Shown here in pieces: positions 36,229-47,324 of a DNA stretch of 64,000 nt (position 1 is its first letter; every line of letters begins with the position of its first letter). Position numbers and translations under genes: made by a program. The notes under the pieces are model-generated. The model was not told the origin of the DNA and ran no database searches. It worked only from the letters and a program-made list of their open reading frames with translations. Origin of the DNA: Marsupella aquatica (taxonomy: Eukaryota > Marchantiophyta); NCBI GenBank assembly GCA_973895155.1, contig OZ316891.1, forward strand, positions 30,876,001-30,940,000, in the 5' to 3' direction.

Positions 36229-39200
36229 ACTAGTATCTAAAATCTACATACTATGTCTATGATGGTCTGATGTATATTTTGTGGCTCAATAAAAAAATTC
36301 ATGTTTCAGATGAATTGTGTTTGCAGTGTGAATTATTGCACCCTAAATCACTTTATAACAAGATTGAATTCCATTGCAAAAAGATAAGCATAGTAAGCTC
36401 TTATTTCATTTCTCAAAATTGTTACAAATTGTCTATCTACCTACCTTGTACAAGTTATCACATGGAACTTCACAGATTTGTAGCCTGAGATTCTAAAGTG
36501 GACAACAATTGAGAGAAGGTCCCTATTTTGTAGCTTTCTTCAGTTCCCCAAACAAGTATAGTGCGCGTGTTGCCTTCATCGTTGGCATACTCAGCAAATG
36601 TATAGTTATCACTTTTAGCAACATCACTTGCAGACACATTCTGCTGCTCGGACAGCTGCCCTCTCTGCCCACTGCCCAGACCGCTGCCCTCTGGCACTGT
36701 TGCCCTTCCTGTCTCGACCGCCACGAACAGTCCTGCACTCCTCCCTTCAACGTTCAAATGTGTGCCCAGGTGTGGATGTGTAAACATTCACGCATTGTTT
36801 TTAGGGAAAAACAACAAACAGGCATGGGGTCAGGGCGGGCCTTGCAAATTGGGGATGCAAAGTGGTTGTTGGGCGAGAGGGGATCGTGGGGGCTGCTTCA
36901 CAAAGTGGACCCCGGGCCCAATATGATAGTCGGGCCCCAACGGAGCAGGCGTAGAGGCACTGTCGGGAGGGTCGGGCCTTGCTCCTAAATCCTTTTTGGG
37001 CCTCGAAGGAGTGTCGGGCCTGGGAGGCAAAACCCATGTACATTTTGGGACAGGTTAAGGCAAATCCAATCGCGCATGATACAAATATTGGGAGAATAGT
37101 TTTTGATGTGATTAATATATATAGTCCTCTATTGACTTAAGTAGTATAGCTTTAAGTACATTGCCACTAAAGATATTTGAATTTACAATACTGATATTAT
37201 TTTGTTTGTATTTACAAAAATGTTACTGTTTTCCAAGTTCCCCTAGTTACCTTGGTAAACTTATTATCCATATAAAAAATAGTGACATTCTTATAAATAC
37301 AGAAAAAACAATGACAATATTGTAACTTAAGTGACAAAGTATTCAAAAATTATAAAATAGTATCTCCTGTTTAACGTCTACAATTTACACTGACCTATCA
37401 CATAACACACTATTGAATATATATCTTGCATGGATCATGGAGTGAGGATCCTTCTTGATCCTTGTGCATTGTGTTACTTTAATCATTTTTCTTTTTTCTA
37501 TTCCATTTTATTCATTCTTGCTTGGTTGTGTCACTCTTTTTCATTCACAGTGAACTAAAGTCAATTTTGGCTTTATTCCTCTTCTCTATCAGATTTCTAA
37601 TTTGTTGTACCCTGCAAATTTAAATGAATTGCACTGTAAAAATTGGTGCAACATGTTATTATATTTTTTTATTGGACCCCCAACATGAGAAATTTTGGAC
37701 CCACAAAATGAAAATTGTTTATTGATGGGACCCATTAGTACTCGAGACCCTTAATAGACCCTAAATCAAAGTGCCCAAAATCTCATGTGGCTGGTTGGGG
37801 GTTGGGTTGGGGGTCTGTCAAAAATATAACTCCTTTAGAAAAGTTTGCAAGTGTATGCAGCGTCCCTTTTCTTTGATGAAATGAATCTCCATTGATGATT
37901 CAAACTGTTCACTAGGACAATTTTCTGCTATCATGGCAGTCTCAATCAGACAGAAGATTATTGCGCCTCCAAAGCTCACATGTGTGATAATTCTCTGCCC
38001 GATTTGGCCCCCTATTTTCATCATTCTGAATTGCACTGTCCTGACATCAAGTTTCCTTGGAGGTGTAATGATGGATATGGACAGTGGAGTAATGTCCAGG
38101 TCAGTGCCCTTGATGGGCTCTCGCCAGGCCATCTATTTTGTACGTTTTCAGCCAAGAAGGTGACAAACACATGTGTTGCTTTCTCTCTAGGGATGTTAGT
38201 GGCACTATTTTGGTTTTCCTGTCTTGATCAGGCCTGGAGGAATAGGGGGTCTCACATATAGATCAATTTGGCTCTTTCTTGGGATAATGCCTGTAATGTG
38301 TCCCACAGGTGGTTTGACCAGTGCAAAGATTTTGTTATTCATTTTTTGGGCCCTGTAATAACCAGGCCATGGTGGGGAACTGGCCAGCAAGTAACGGAAA
38401 ACCCTGTGACACAAGTGTGCATGCTAAGCTCAAGGGCCACATTAATGACGTGTCCGCAAGGACAATCATGGAACGCAATGACATTGGGCTAGTTATCTAG
38501 AATAATTGTTGTTGTGCACAAATGAGGTGGCCAACCAGCAGCGAGTCAACTTGACAACTGGGTTTCAAGGAGAGTGTTCTGGTTGGGCGCAATATAGGTG
38601 CACAATGGGATCTTTAGGCCCGGCCATCTCATGAATGTCACCATAATCAAAATGCTAGGGAGGCTTCCCATCATAATGACATTTTGTAAACAAGTCGTGG
38701 GAAAGAAACTTGGTTTGCATATTATAGTGCATGTTTAGATAACAATAGGTGTTTAGAGCACTAGATAGTGCTCTTTTGTTCATTAGTTTTTAAAGGCATC
38801 TGACTAAATTCCTCTTCATGACTCTCCTATGCATTTTTGGAGTTTAACTAGGCTTTTTCATTTGCTACTCAGTAGGGCTTTAGTTATTTTGCCATTGTAG
38901 GGGACTCTTGAGCTTGTTGACTGTTTGGATTTCCTTGGAATTTCCCCTTGTTTTCCTCCCTTATATTGGTTCTCCTCCCTTTAGAATCCTGTCTCCTGAA
39001 TTGGCGTCTTGTGTTCTTTGGCAACATCATATATGTTTATTCTTTTTGGAATTTGAATCAGAATGTTTGGTTTATGAGATTCCCATGGACCACAGTTCTT
39101 GAAACTTCAATGAGTTATTGTTGAGAGATTAGCTTACCCAAAATAACCCTTGTGGTCTGAAAAGTCTCCAAGGAACATTGTCTAAAGTAAGCGATTCAAT

Positions 39201-40529
39201 CAAGAAGCTAGGAGACAGAAAGTAGTTGGAGATCAAAAATGCTTTCAATTGTTACCAATAGACGCTCTAAACCACAATTTAGAAAGGAGACAGAAAAGTT
39301 ATACTGTCTTATTAATAAAGTTCAACAATTCTACATGTTCATTGTAGAATGAGTTTGGCCTGTCAAACCTTGAACAATGTTTTATATTCAAAGTCCACAC
39401 CATCTGCCACGATTGTATAAGTGGAGTGGTTTTAGTTTCAAGTTTCTGGCCAGTGTTTTCAGAAAAGCAATTTTCTGAGGGTACTCATTCCATGTGGTCT
39501 AATAGGGATGGAAAGGTGGTAGTGAAAGTGTCAACAAACTCACCACTTGATCAAACAAACAAACCTGCCAAGTGATCACTTATGCTACTACAAGGATGGC
39601 AGGCAAGATTGACACAAAACGTTTTTTTAGAGTTGCTTCGGAATGTTAAAATTGACCTAAACTGGCTGACATGCATTGTGAGCACTGAACCAGGAGAGAA
39701 GGAATAGGTATGGCCCTTGTATGTACTTTGCATACAACTTTATACAATGTAGAATGTTTTTGAGGATATGCAAGAGGACTATCAAAGAACCTTTACTAGA
39801 ATGTGGGCCATAGGAGTCTCATGGACTAAATAATTTGGATCATCAGCAATTCCCTTCAAGGAGTATTCCTTATTAGCCAATACAAATTCAGAGGAAGCAG
39901 GAACAAGTAGATTTCATGTCTTGAATTTATTCGTATTCTTTCATGGCATCTATTATCAACTAGGGTAGTATGTGGGTCTAGTTATGTAGTAAAACATTTG
40001 GGTATAAAAAATGAAGGGATGGTTTTGTGGGCACTGATAGTCACTAGCCTGAATGCCTGAGGTTGCTCATAAATAGATGGTGAGTACCATTGTGCCTATT
40101 TCCAGATCCACCCCCAACCGTTGTTGTGCCCTCATCCTGACTTTCAATTGCAGTTTATTAGATAGTTATAAAAGTTTAGCACACCAAGGTTTTCTGTCAC
40201 TCCTTAATAAGTCCATCTTAACTCATGGTATTATGCGCCTGAAATGAAGCATTACACTTTGCTGCAAAGTGGAACTTGAAGCCACATAGACTTGTTGACA
40301 TAAGAGGCCATTAATCAGGTCCAACACTCCACTTTTGGGGATGTTTAGGTTGAAGTCACTAGGGTGGGGATGCATATAACATGCCACTCCAAGTAAAGCT
40401 GCTTAATTTAAGAAATTAACATGAATGGTAGTGAAGAAACAAACAGACAACCACTCCAACAATGATATATCAATGCATGTTAAATCACCATGCTGTTATA
40501 TCATCACTAGCTCAATACCCGTGTGTTGC
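36229..40529. other. AT-rich region without recognised gene
   Basis: No frame with recognisable content was found. A GC-rich patch at 36820-37040 is rich in GGGCC words. Sequence at about 39960-40200 resembles 60250-60480 (both contain GCTCATAAATAGATxGTGA and a TTTCCAG..CCACC block), indicating a dispersed repeat. The segments at 37930-38490 have short open frames on both strands without known motifs. Confidence 0.35.
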
Positions 40530-41480
40530 ACAAAAGATGTCGTGTCGGCCAAGATTTGGTTGAGAAAAAAGATGTTGTGTCGGCCAAGAGGTCGTTGAAA
40601 AAAAAGATGTTGTGTCGGCCAAGAGGTCATTGAGAAAAAATATGTTGTGTCGGCCAAGATGCTGCTGAGAAAAAAGATGTCGTGTCTGCCAGGAAGTTGT
40701 TGAGAAAAGGATGTCGTGTCGGCCAAGATGTCCTTGAGGAAAAAGATATTGTGTCGGCCAATATGTCGTTGAAAAAAAGATATCGTGTTGCCCAAGACAT
40801 CATTGAGAAAAAAAATATTGTGTCGCCCAAGGTGTTCTTAAGAAAAAATGTCGTGTTGCCCAAGATGTTGTGAAGAAAACCCGTGTGTCGCACAAAAGAT
40901 GTCATTAAAAAAAAATGAGTTGCCAAAGATGTCGTGAAGTAAAAAGATTTTGTGTCGCCAAAGATGACACAAAGTAAAAATATGACGTTAAAAAAAACCC
41001 ATGGAATAAAAAGATGTTGTTCAGAAAAAAAGGAGTCGTGTCTCCAAAGATGTCATGGAGTAAAAACATATTGTCAAGTAAAAAGATGTCATTATGTGAA
41101 AGATATTATTGCCAAGTAAAAAGATGTCGGGAGCCAAAGATGTTGTTATGTCAAAGATATCATCAAGTAAAAACAAATCATGTTGCCAAAGTTGTTGTGA
41201 AGTAAAACATATGTCATTAAGTAAAAGATGTAGTCAAGTAAAAAAATGTTGTGACTCCAAAGTTGTCGGCAAGTAAAAAAATATCATCAGTCATAGATGT
41301 TGTGAAGTAAAACATGTCATTGCATGACATATTGTTAAGGAAAAGATGTGCAAAAAATGCCAATAAATTTCTTGCTCAAAAGATGTCATTAAGTAAAAAA
41401 TATCATTGCCCAAAATATGTCTAAGTAATAAAAGATATAATTACCCAAAAATTGTTATCTAGTAAAAGATGTCATGGGGT
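40530..41480. repeat. Long AT-rich minisatellite, ~35-40 bp unit
   Basis: Units of the type GATGTTGTGTCGGCCAAGA followed by a GTCGTTGAGAAAAAA-like part. At least eight clear copies lie at 40530-40880, then increasingly diverged copies (GCCAAAGATGTCGTGAAGTAAAAA) to about 41480. The array ends 270 bp before the Mutator-like element. Confidence 0.85.
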
Positions 41481-41757
41481 AAAAAATGAGTGACAACAAC
41501 CACAAAGTATTATCAGCTAAAAATTATTTTTGTTTTTGTATTTTTCAAACAAAAAAAATTCGCACGCCACCCCACCCCCATCTTTTACCGCTTTTGTACT
41601 ATTTTTTGGTTTTGATATTTTTTATTACAGTATGTAATATTTGTAATCAATCTTATGACATAGATTATCATGGGGTATAGAACTACACTTAAATGGTAAA
41701 TAAAGTACTATACATAGATGGTCCATAAAGAACTCATTATTGTGCATTGTCATTCCT

Positions 41758-42952
41758 ACACAGGGTTAAATCAACACCGCATTAAGGCTCCCCAGCCTTC
41801 TTGGGGCCCTGTACCCTGCCCGTCACTAATCCCAATGCTGCTGCCCGCAAGCCCGCGCGTCTGTCAATCACCGTTCTGGCGCACTTGAAACGTATTAGCC
41901 CCGATCGGCGACGGACAGAAAATTTCCGTCCATTTCAAATTTCACGGCCTTTAGGGCGCGGGACACGCTTACCCGGCCTCCAGTCCCCCTCTGTTTTTGT
42001 CACATGTTATCATTCTCAGTTGTTATCATTGTGGTCCCGCTACTGGAAATACTCGATGTGCAGCGTTGTGCGTTCTGTCGTCATATCATTTTCTAGCGCG
42101 CGCGAGCGTTCTGCCCGAAGTTTGCAGAGTCTTGAGCTCTTGTTTCTTGTCTCCCATGCGCATTATCAAATGCGATTCGGCCTTTTCAGTTAAGATTGTC
42201 AGTGTTTTTCCATTGTGCATATATGTTTTTACTTTTTCTTCACCACGGATTATGTTAACAATGTCTTTCGTGTTAGGTTCTAATTTGTTTCACTAAGCAC
42301 CTCAGTAATGTTCAGCGTTCTGTACTTGGCGCCTCTACCCCAAGCAAGAGAAGATCAAGATCAGGTTAGTGGCAACGTGTTGTAGTGCACTTTTTGCATG
42401 TGTGGACCCTACCACTATTGAGGAGCATTGATCGTGGGACAGATTGCCTCCGTCATCTCTTTCCATGTAAAACATGTTAGAACCTCGAGGGGTTAACTAA
42501 GTGTATATTTTGGGGTACCACGTGTGATCCTAGCCTAATATAAATAGACCTATTTTATAAAGAAAATATTCCAAGAATATTCTCTATTTTTAATATTAAT
42601 AACTTATTTTACTTTATAAAAGGTATATATTAGAGAATATTCTATAAACATGAGTTTATAATACCTTCTTTTGCCTCCTACGCATTTTTAAAATTTAGTT
42701 AAGTTCTATCCAAAATATCTATTTTGAATCGCACGTGGTTCCTAAGATTTTTTATAGTCAACCCCCCGAGGTTAGAACAATGGTGTTTGTGTAGTCGTTC
42801 TACCAGTCCCACACAGTTATTGGATGTGACGTACCCTAGTTGTAATGGACATGACAGGGGGTGTGATTCAGGACCCACCTCCTGGGAAGTTCTCCGCATT
42901 GTCACTTGTTTGGACTCTTAATCAAGCTATCATTCCTTGGGAACGCCTGACA
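41758..42952 (+). repeat. Left terminal inverted repeat of the Mutator-like element
   Basis: About 900 bp excluding the nested insertion at 42484-42770. It matches the right repeat to the segment CCTTGGGAACGC. In the outer 450 bp that I compared by eye, most differences are transitions, several at CG sites. The inner end contains the transposase start codon and its first 36 or so codons. Confidence 0.9.
42476..42778. mobile_element. 287-bp MITE-like element nested in the left terminal repeat
   Basis: Element 42484-42770 has short imperfect terminal inverted repeats (CTCGAGGGGTTAACTA against CTCGGGGGGTTGACTA). It is flanked by the 8-bp duplication GTTAGAAC (42476-42483 and 42771-42778). The right terminal repeat has one GTTAGAAC and no insert at the equivalent place, which proves insertion. 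The 8-bp duplication fits hAT-like or related families. A diverged relative lies at 21306-21570. Confidence 0.93.
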
Positions 42953-45900
42953 GACTTTAGGGATGGGGAGGGCAGAAGAGATCCTAAATTTGAGACATCT
43001 TTTTACATTAGGACTTCAAAGAAATCAGATTCTGAGAACACAGATTGGGTAGAGCATAAGATATTCTGGTGTTCTTATGGCCCGCAAGAACACAATGTCA
43101 ATCTATGTGTTCCTCCTCTCCAAGGAACACATCCAAAGTCAGGAATTGGGAGCAGGCCACGTCTATGCAAAAAGAACTTCAACAATCACGCAAAAAGGAA
43201 TTGTCAATGCCACTTCATTGCAAAGAGATTCAAGATGATCCCTGACGCTGTTCAAATCACCTATAGCAATAGGTACAAACTACCTTCTGACTCAAAATGA
43301 ACTTCTATGACTCTGTTCTTGCGTTCCAGTTTGAGTTTTCCTTATTGTTCTGCCACCATGTACTCTTCACGTCATAGTAAGTTATTTGCAATATAGTGTG
43401 TGTTCTGGCATCAAACTTCACTGAAACTATGTGATGTTGTTATTGTTCTGTCACCAAACATCACTGAAATTGTGTGTGGTTATTACTGTTCTGGTTGCAA
43501 AATCCATTGCAACCTCAGAGGCGACATAGTGCATGGTTCTTGGGAGCATGAAATGGGGCCGCCAACATGGGGGCCAAAGTGTAGTGTTGCTCCATGGCTG
43601 ACCAATGAGTTGCAAAAACACCTAGAAGACTTGTTGAGGGCAAAGTGGTCTGTCCTTGACATATATGACCTACACTGCCAGTCACAATTTGAGAGGGATG
43701 GTGATGATCGTGGCCATAATGTCACTGACATGGAAGTCACACTAAGCTTTGATGGTAGAGACGACCTTTTGTCAAAACAGGACCTGCGAAACCTGAAGAG
43801 GAAAATTGACAAAGAGTTGTGGTTATGGGATGACAATGACCAAGCCTCAATGCGGAAATGGAAATGCCTTTACCCCGAAAGAGTTTTTCTTTCCCATGAG
43901 TACTTGGAGGGACCTCCAGAGCAGGAGTTCATGCTTGGACTCCAATCACCTTGGCAGCTTGCTCAAATGACAAAGTTGTCTCATGGGTAGGTCTTGGCCC
44001 TGGACTCCACATTTGCAATTAACAAATATGGGGTCAGTTCTCTTGGTCCCTTTTCCACATTATCTTTTATTCATTTTTGTGATGTTATCGTGTGTTTGAA
44101 TTACCGTTCTGGTTGATTTCTATGTTGAATGACATTATTGTTTTGGTTTATTTTTGTATTGACTGACATTACTATTCTGGCATGTAACCTTAATTACATT
44201 TGTTATGATGACAGTTTCCTTTCTTTACTCTTGTTGCATTTGATGAACACCAAATGGGACTACCCATAGCGTGGTGTATACAACAGTCAAAGTCAGCAGA
44301 ACATATTGGGTCGTTTTTACAAGCTGTGAACGACAGAGCCTTGTTGACCAAACCGGATTGGAGTCCAAGTTGTTTCATCATCGACTCCGCTCAGGCTGAA
44401 GTTAGTGCCTTACAAGCAGTGTTTCCTAACATCCCAATATACTTATGTAGTTGGCATGTCAGAAGGTATGTTTGAAACCATATACCACGGACCATTCTCA
44501 TGTTTAGTTATCATCATCACTTATAGAGTCTTTCTGTTACTGTTCTACCCATTTCACTCACAGGTACTTCCATATAGGGCTTGGAAGGAGAATCTGATCA
44601 AGAAGGTTCCCAACAGAGCCAAGCTCCTAAACATGAATGATGATCTTGGAGATTTAATGTATGTTGAGACTGAGGAAGACATGCAAGCCTTGTGGCATGC
44701 CTTCAAAATTAAATACAACTCCGAAAAGCTATTTCTGAAGTATTTTGAGGACACTTGGATGTACAGAACAGGTATGTGGTTTGCTATTTGGGGTATGCCT
44801 GGCCATTTTAGTAAATTCTTTGTTGTCAACATGTCCATTTGGTTTAAGGTTTTTGTATTGTATTTATATCTTGCCATGTATTTTATTTTTGCAATGTTTT
44901 TGTAGCTGTTCTGTACTGCACAAGTTTGTGTGCCTTTGTAGCTGTTCTGTATTGCATAATATCTTGTGTCTTTGTAGTTGTGGAATACTTCAGAACTCCG
45001 CCTGGATCTCTGGTACTTAATGTTGTGGCATGTCTTATATTCCAGCAAAGTGGATGAGGGGTGTTCGATCAATGCCCCGTGCCAACCAGAATACAAATGG
45101 TGCAATTGAAGCTTGGAATTGCACTTTGAAAAAGATGATAAGGAGAGTAATAGGGGCCATTGGAGCACGTCGCCTTGATTGGATTGTGAATGCACTTTTT
45201 CAAGTGATGCTTCCATTCTTTTGGTACCAAATTCAATGCAAAGTAAGGGGAAGAGTCATCAACTACAAGAAAGAGGAAATAGTCTTGAATAGTCTCCACA
45301 AGGCAGAGCATCGAATGAAAGACCAATAGGTCTGTTTTCCTGATCCAACATTGCCCAATCAGGCAATTGTGAAAAGTTTAAAACCTCATGGGAGAGAGTA
45401 TATTGTGTGCAATATATATTCAAACTTTCCTTCATGCTGTTGTAAGTGGGCTGATGAAGGGAACACGTGCAAGCACCAATTGAAGGCATTGCTAGTGAGA
45501 GGTTGTCAAGGTGCTGTCTTGGTTCAACAACTAGGTACCAGGTTTGGTAGCCTCATGGGTGGCATCTCACATTTGAATGCGGATGAGAACATCCTGACAC
45601 CACCTGAACATGTAGAAGTAGAAGGCCAAGTCGAGCCTCATGCGGTTTGTGAAACAATGAAATCTAGCCTTCATGTTTCTGTTCTGCCTAAAGAGAACCA
45701 GAGCGGTCCCTCAGACAATCTGTGCAACAGATGTTTGATGAGATTTTGCTCATTGTGGAAGGGGATGCCCGTCTATCAGAGCAAGTATTCCTGGCAACAC
45801 AACTTACTTTGAACAAAGTGAAGAGCCAAGAACAAACTAAACACCTCTCAATGAAAGACAATATAGGTCCTGTGGATGCTTTTGTCAGGCCTATGGGTCT

Positions 45901-46371
45901 TAAATCCAAGCGACGTCTAGGTGTTGTGGACATTTACCACGGTGGGAAGAGAGGAAGGAGGACTATGGCTTTGAGGACAACACAAACAAGAGAACAAGCA
46001 GCTTCGTCTCAAATAATTACTAATATGGTAAGTTCTATATTTTTTTGTTTGTTCCAATTTCTGTTCTGTCCCGTATGAAAAACCAAATAATTGAAGAGCG
46101 GTAACTTAGCAACTTTCTTGAATGGCAGGAGGAGGATGGCACAACACCATGTAAACTACCATCCAAGCGCAAAGTGGTTCGGGAATCTATCAGGCAGCAT
46201 CTGAGTAGGTTAGGCAAGGAATTTAAGGACGGTAGGCGGCGACATAGGACAGCAAATCAGTTCACTCCACCACTTCCTGCTTGTGTCATGCACCTTGGAG
46301 GTGGTGCTAGGGATGTGGACATAAACACCAATATTGACCTCAATGTATCCCTTCATGAGGAGGCTTCATGA
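42845..46371 (+). pseudogene. MULE transposase (mudrA-type) with DDE and SWIM domains
   Basis: Exon model: 42845-43272, 43519-44032, 44215-44465, 44578-44771, 45046-46027 and 46129-46371. The Cys-rich N-terminal part has KRNCQCHFIAKRF. The pre-catalytic signature is FMLGLQSPWQLAQM. Catalytic D1 is in LALDSTFAINKYG (about 44003), D2 in FIIDSAQAE (44383-44385), followed by YLCSWHVRRAW. E is in NTNGAIEAWN (45108-45110). The SWIM zinc finger CCCKWADEGNTCKH lies at 45435-45476. A basic tail follows. In-frame TAG codons occur at 43988-43990, right before D1, and at 45327-45329. The frame changes between about 45610 and 45715, either by a frameshift or by a short intron. Probably once an active transposase; this copy is a pseudogene unless stops are bypassed. 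Confidence 0.88.
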
Positions 46372-46604
46372 TAATGAAATTTGGTGCTCAGTGACCACAC
46401 AACACTGCTTATAAAGACCCTTTTAAAAGTAACTATAAGTTACCTAGCTATTGACTAAACTCATTGATCTTAGGCATACTTCACATCTTGTGTGTGCAAA
46501 TAAGTGGACACTAGAATAGTCACATAAATGCAAGTGTATTTCTCATTAGTTGAATGTGAGGAGGACAATGACCGTCAAAGTCTACAAAGAATTTTCATAT
46601 GCCA

Positions 46605-47010
46605 GAACAATCACACAAACACAAGAAACAATCATGGGTCACAAACGCGGGGCTGCCAGAACACTAAAACAAGTGCAACAGTACCCTTATACTTGCGCAA
46701 ACACGGGGTTGCCAAAAGAGTCACATGAAGATGACAGCCCTTATATCTGGGCAATCGCAGGGCTGCCAGAATAGTCACACGAACACAAAAACCTGTGTAG
46801 CTAGGAAAACACGGGGTTACCAGAACAATCACACAAAGACGACAACCCTTATATCTGGGCAATCGCAGGGCTGCCAGAACAGTCACATGAACACGTACGA
46901 CAACTCTTGTATTGGGCAAATGCACGGCTACCAAAACAGTCACACAAATGTATAAAATGTAGTGGTGCAAAAGAACAATTGCTAGAACAGTCACACAAAT
47001 TTGGCGATGT
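46605..47010. repeat. Minisatellite between the two convergent genes
   Basis: About six copies of a roughly 60-bp unit that contains CGxGGGCTGCCAGAACAGTCACACGAACACA and often ATATCTGGGCAATCGC. It sits in the 950-bp interval where transcripts from both genes would end. The unit contains the complement of the TGTTCTGG word found in the introns of both genes. Confidence 0.8.
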
Positions 47011-47324
47011 ATCACGACAATTCATTGCAAGCTGGAGAGTGAATGTACAAAGAGCAAAGTGCTTTCACACTATTTGGTTTCTTTTGATGTGTAAATAACT
47101 TCATTTGCTACTATATAGATAGTTGCCAAGAGGCAGGCATAGTTACATTGGACATGGTTCAACCATGACATTTCCATTGATGTCTATGTCTAGTGGGCTC
47201 TATACTTCCCTACCTGAACAGGCAAAGAATCCAATTCCAGGGGTGGGAATTATTGGCAGTCAGTCATGGGTCCAATGGTCTCAACTGTGACATTCTTGTC
47301 TGACTGAAGCTGAAGGGCTCTAAG

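Noticed and set aside
40530-41480. Regular repeats that could suggest a CRISPR array
   Set aside because: Units are contiguous without unique spacers, and the genome is a plant nuclear one. The same applies to the other arrays here.
42870-42905. CACCTCCTGGGAAGTTCTC in the terminal repeats resembles the C box of plant 5S rRNA
   Set aside because: Only about 18 bp match. The A box and intermediate element of 5S are absent at the required spacing, and the segment is coding in the transposase.
44554-45216. 220-codon minus-strand frame inside the transposase
   Set aside because: It is antisense to transposase exons and introns and shows no domain. The plus strand carries the recognisable DDE and SWIM motifs.
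46632-47015. 127-codon minus-strand frame with VTVLA repeats
   Set aside because: Product of the minisatellite between the convergent genes.
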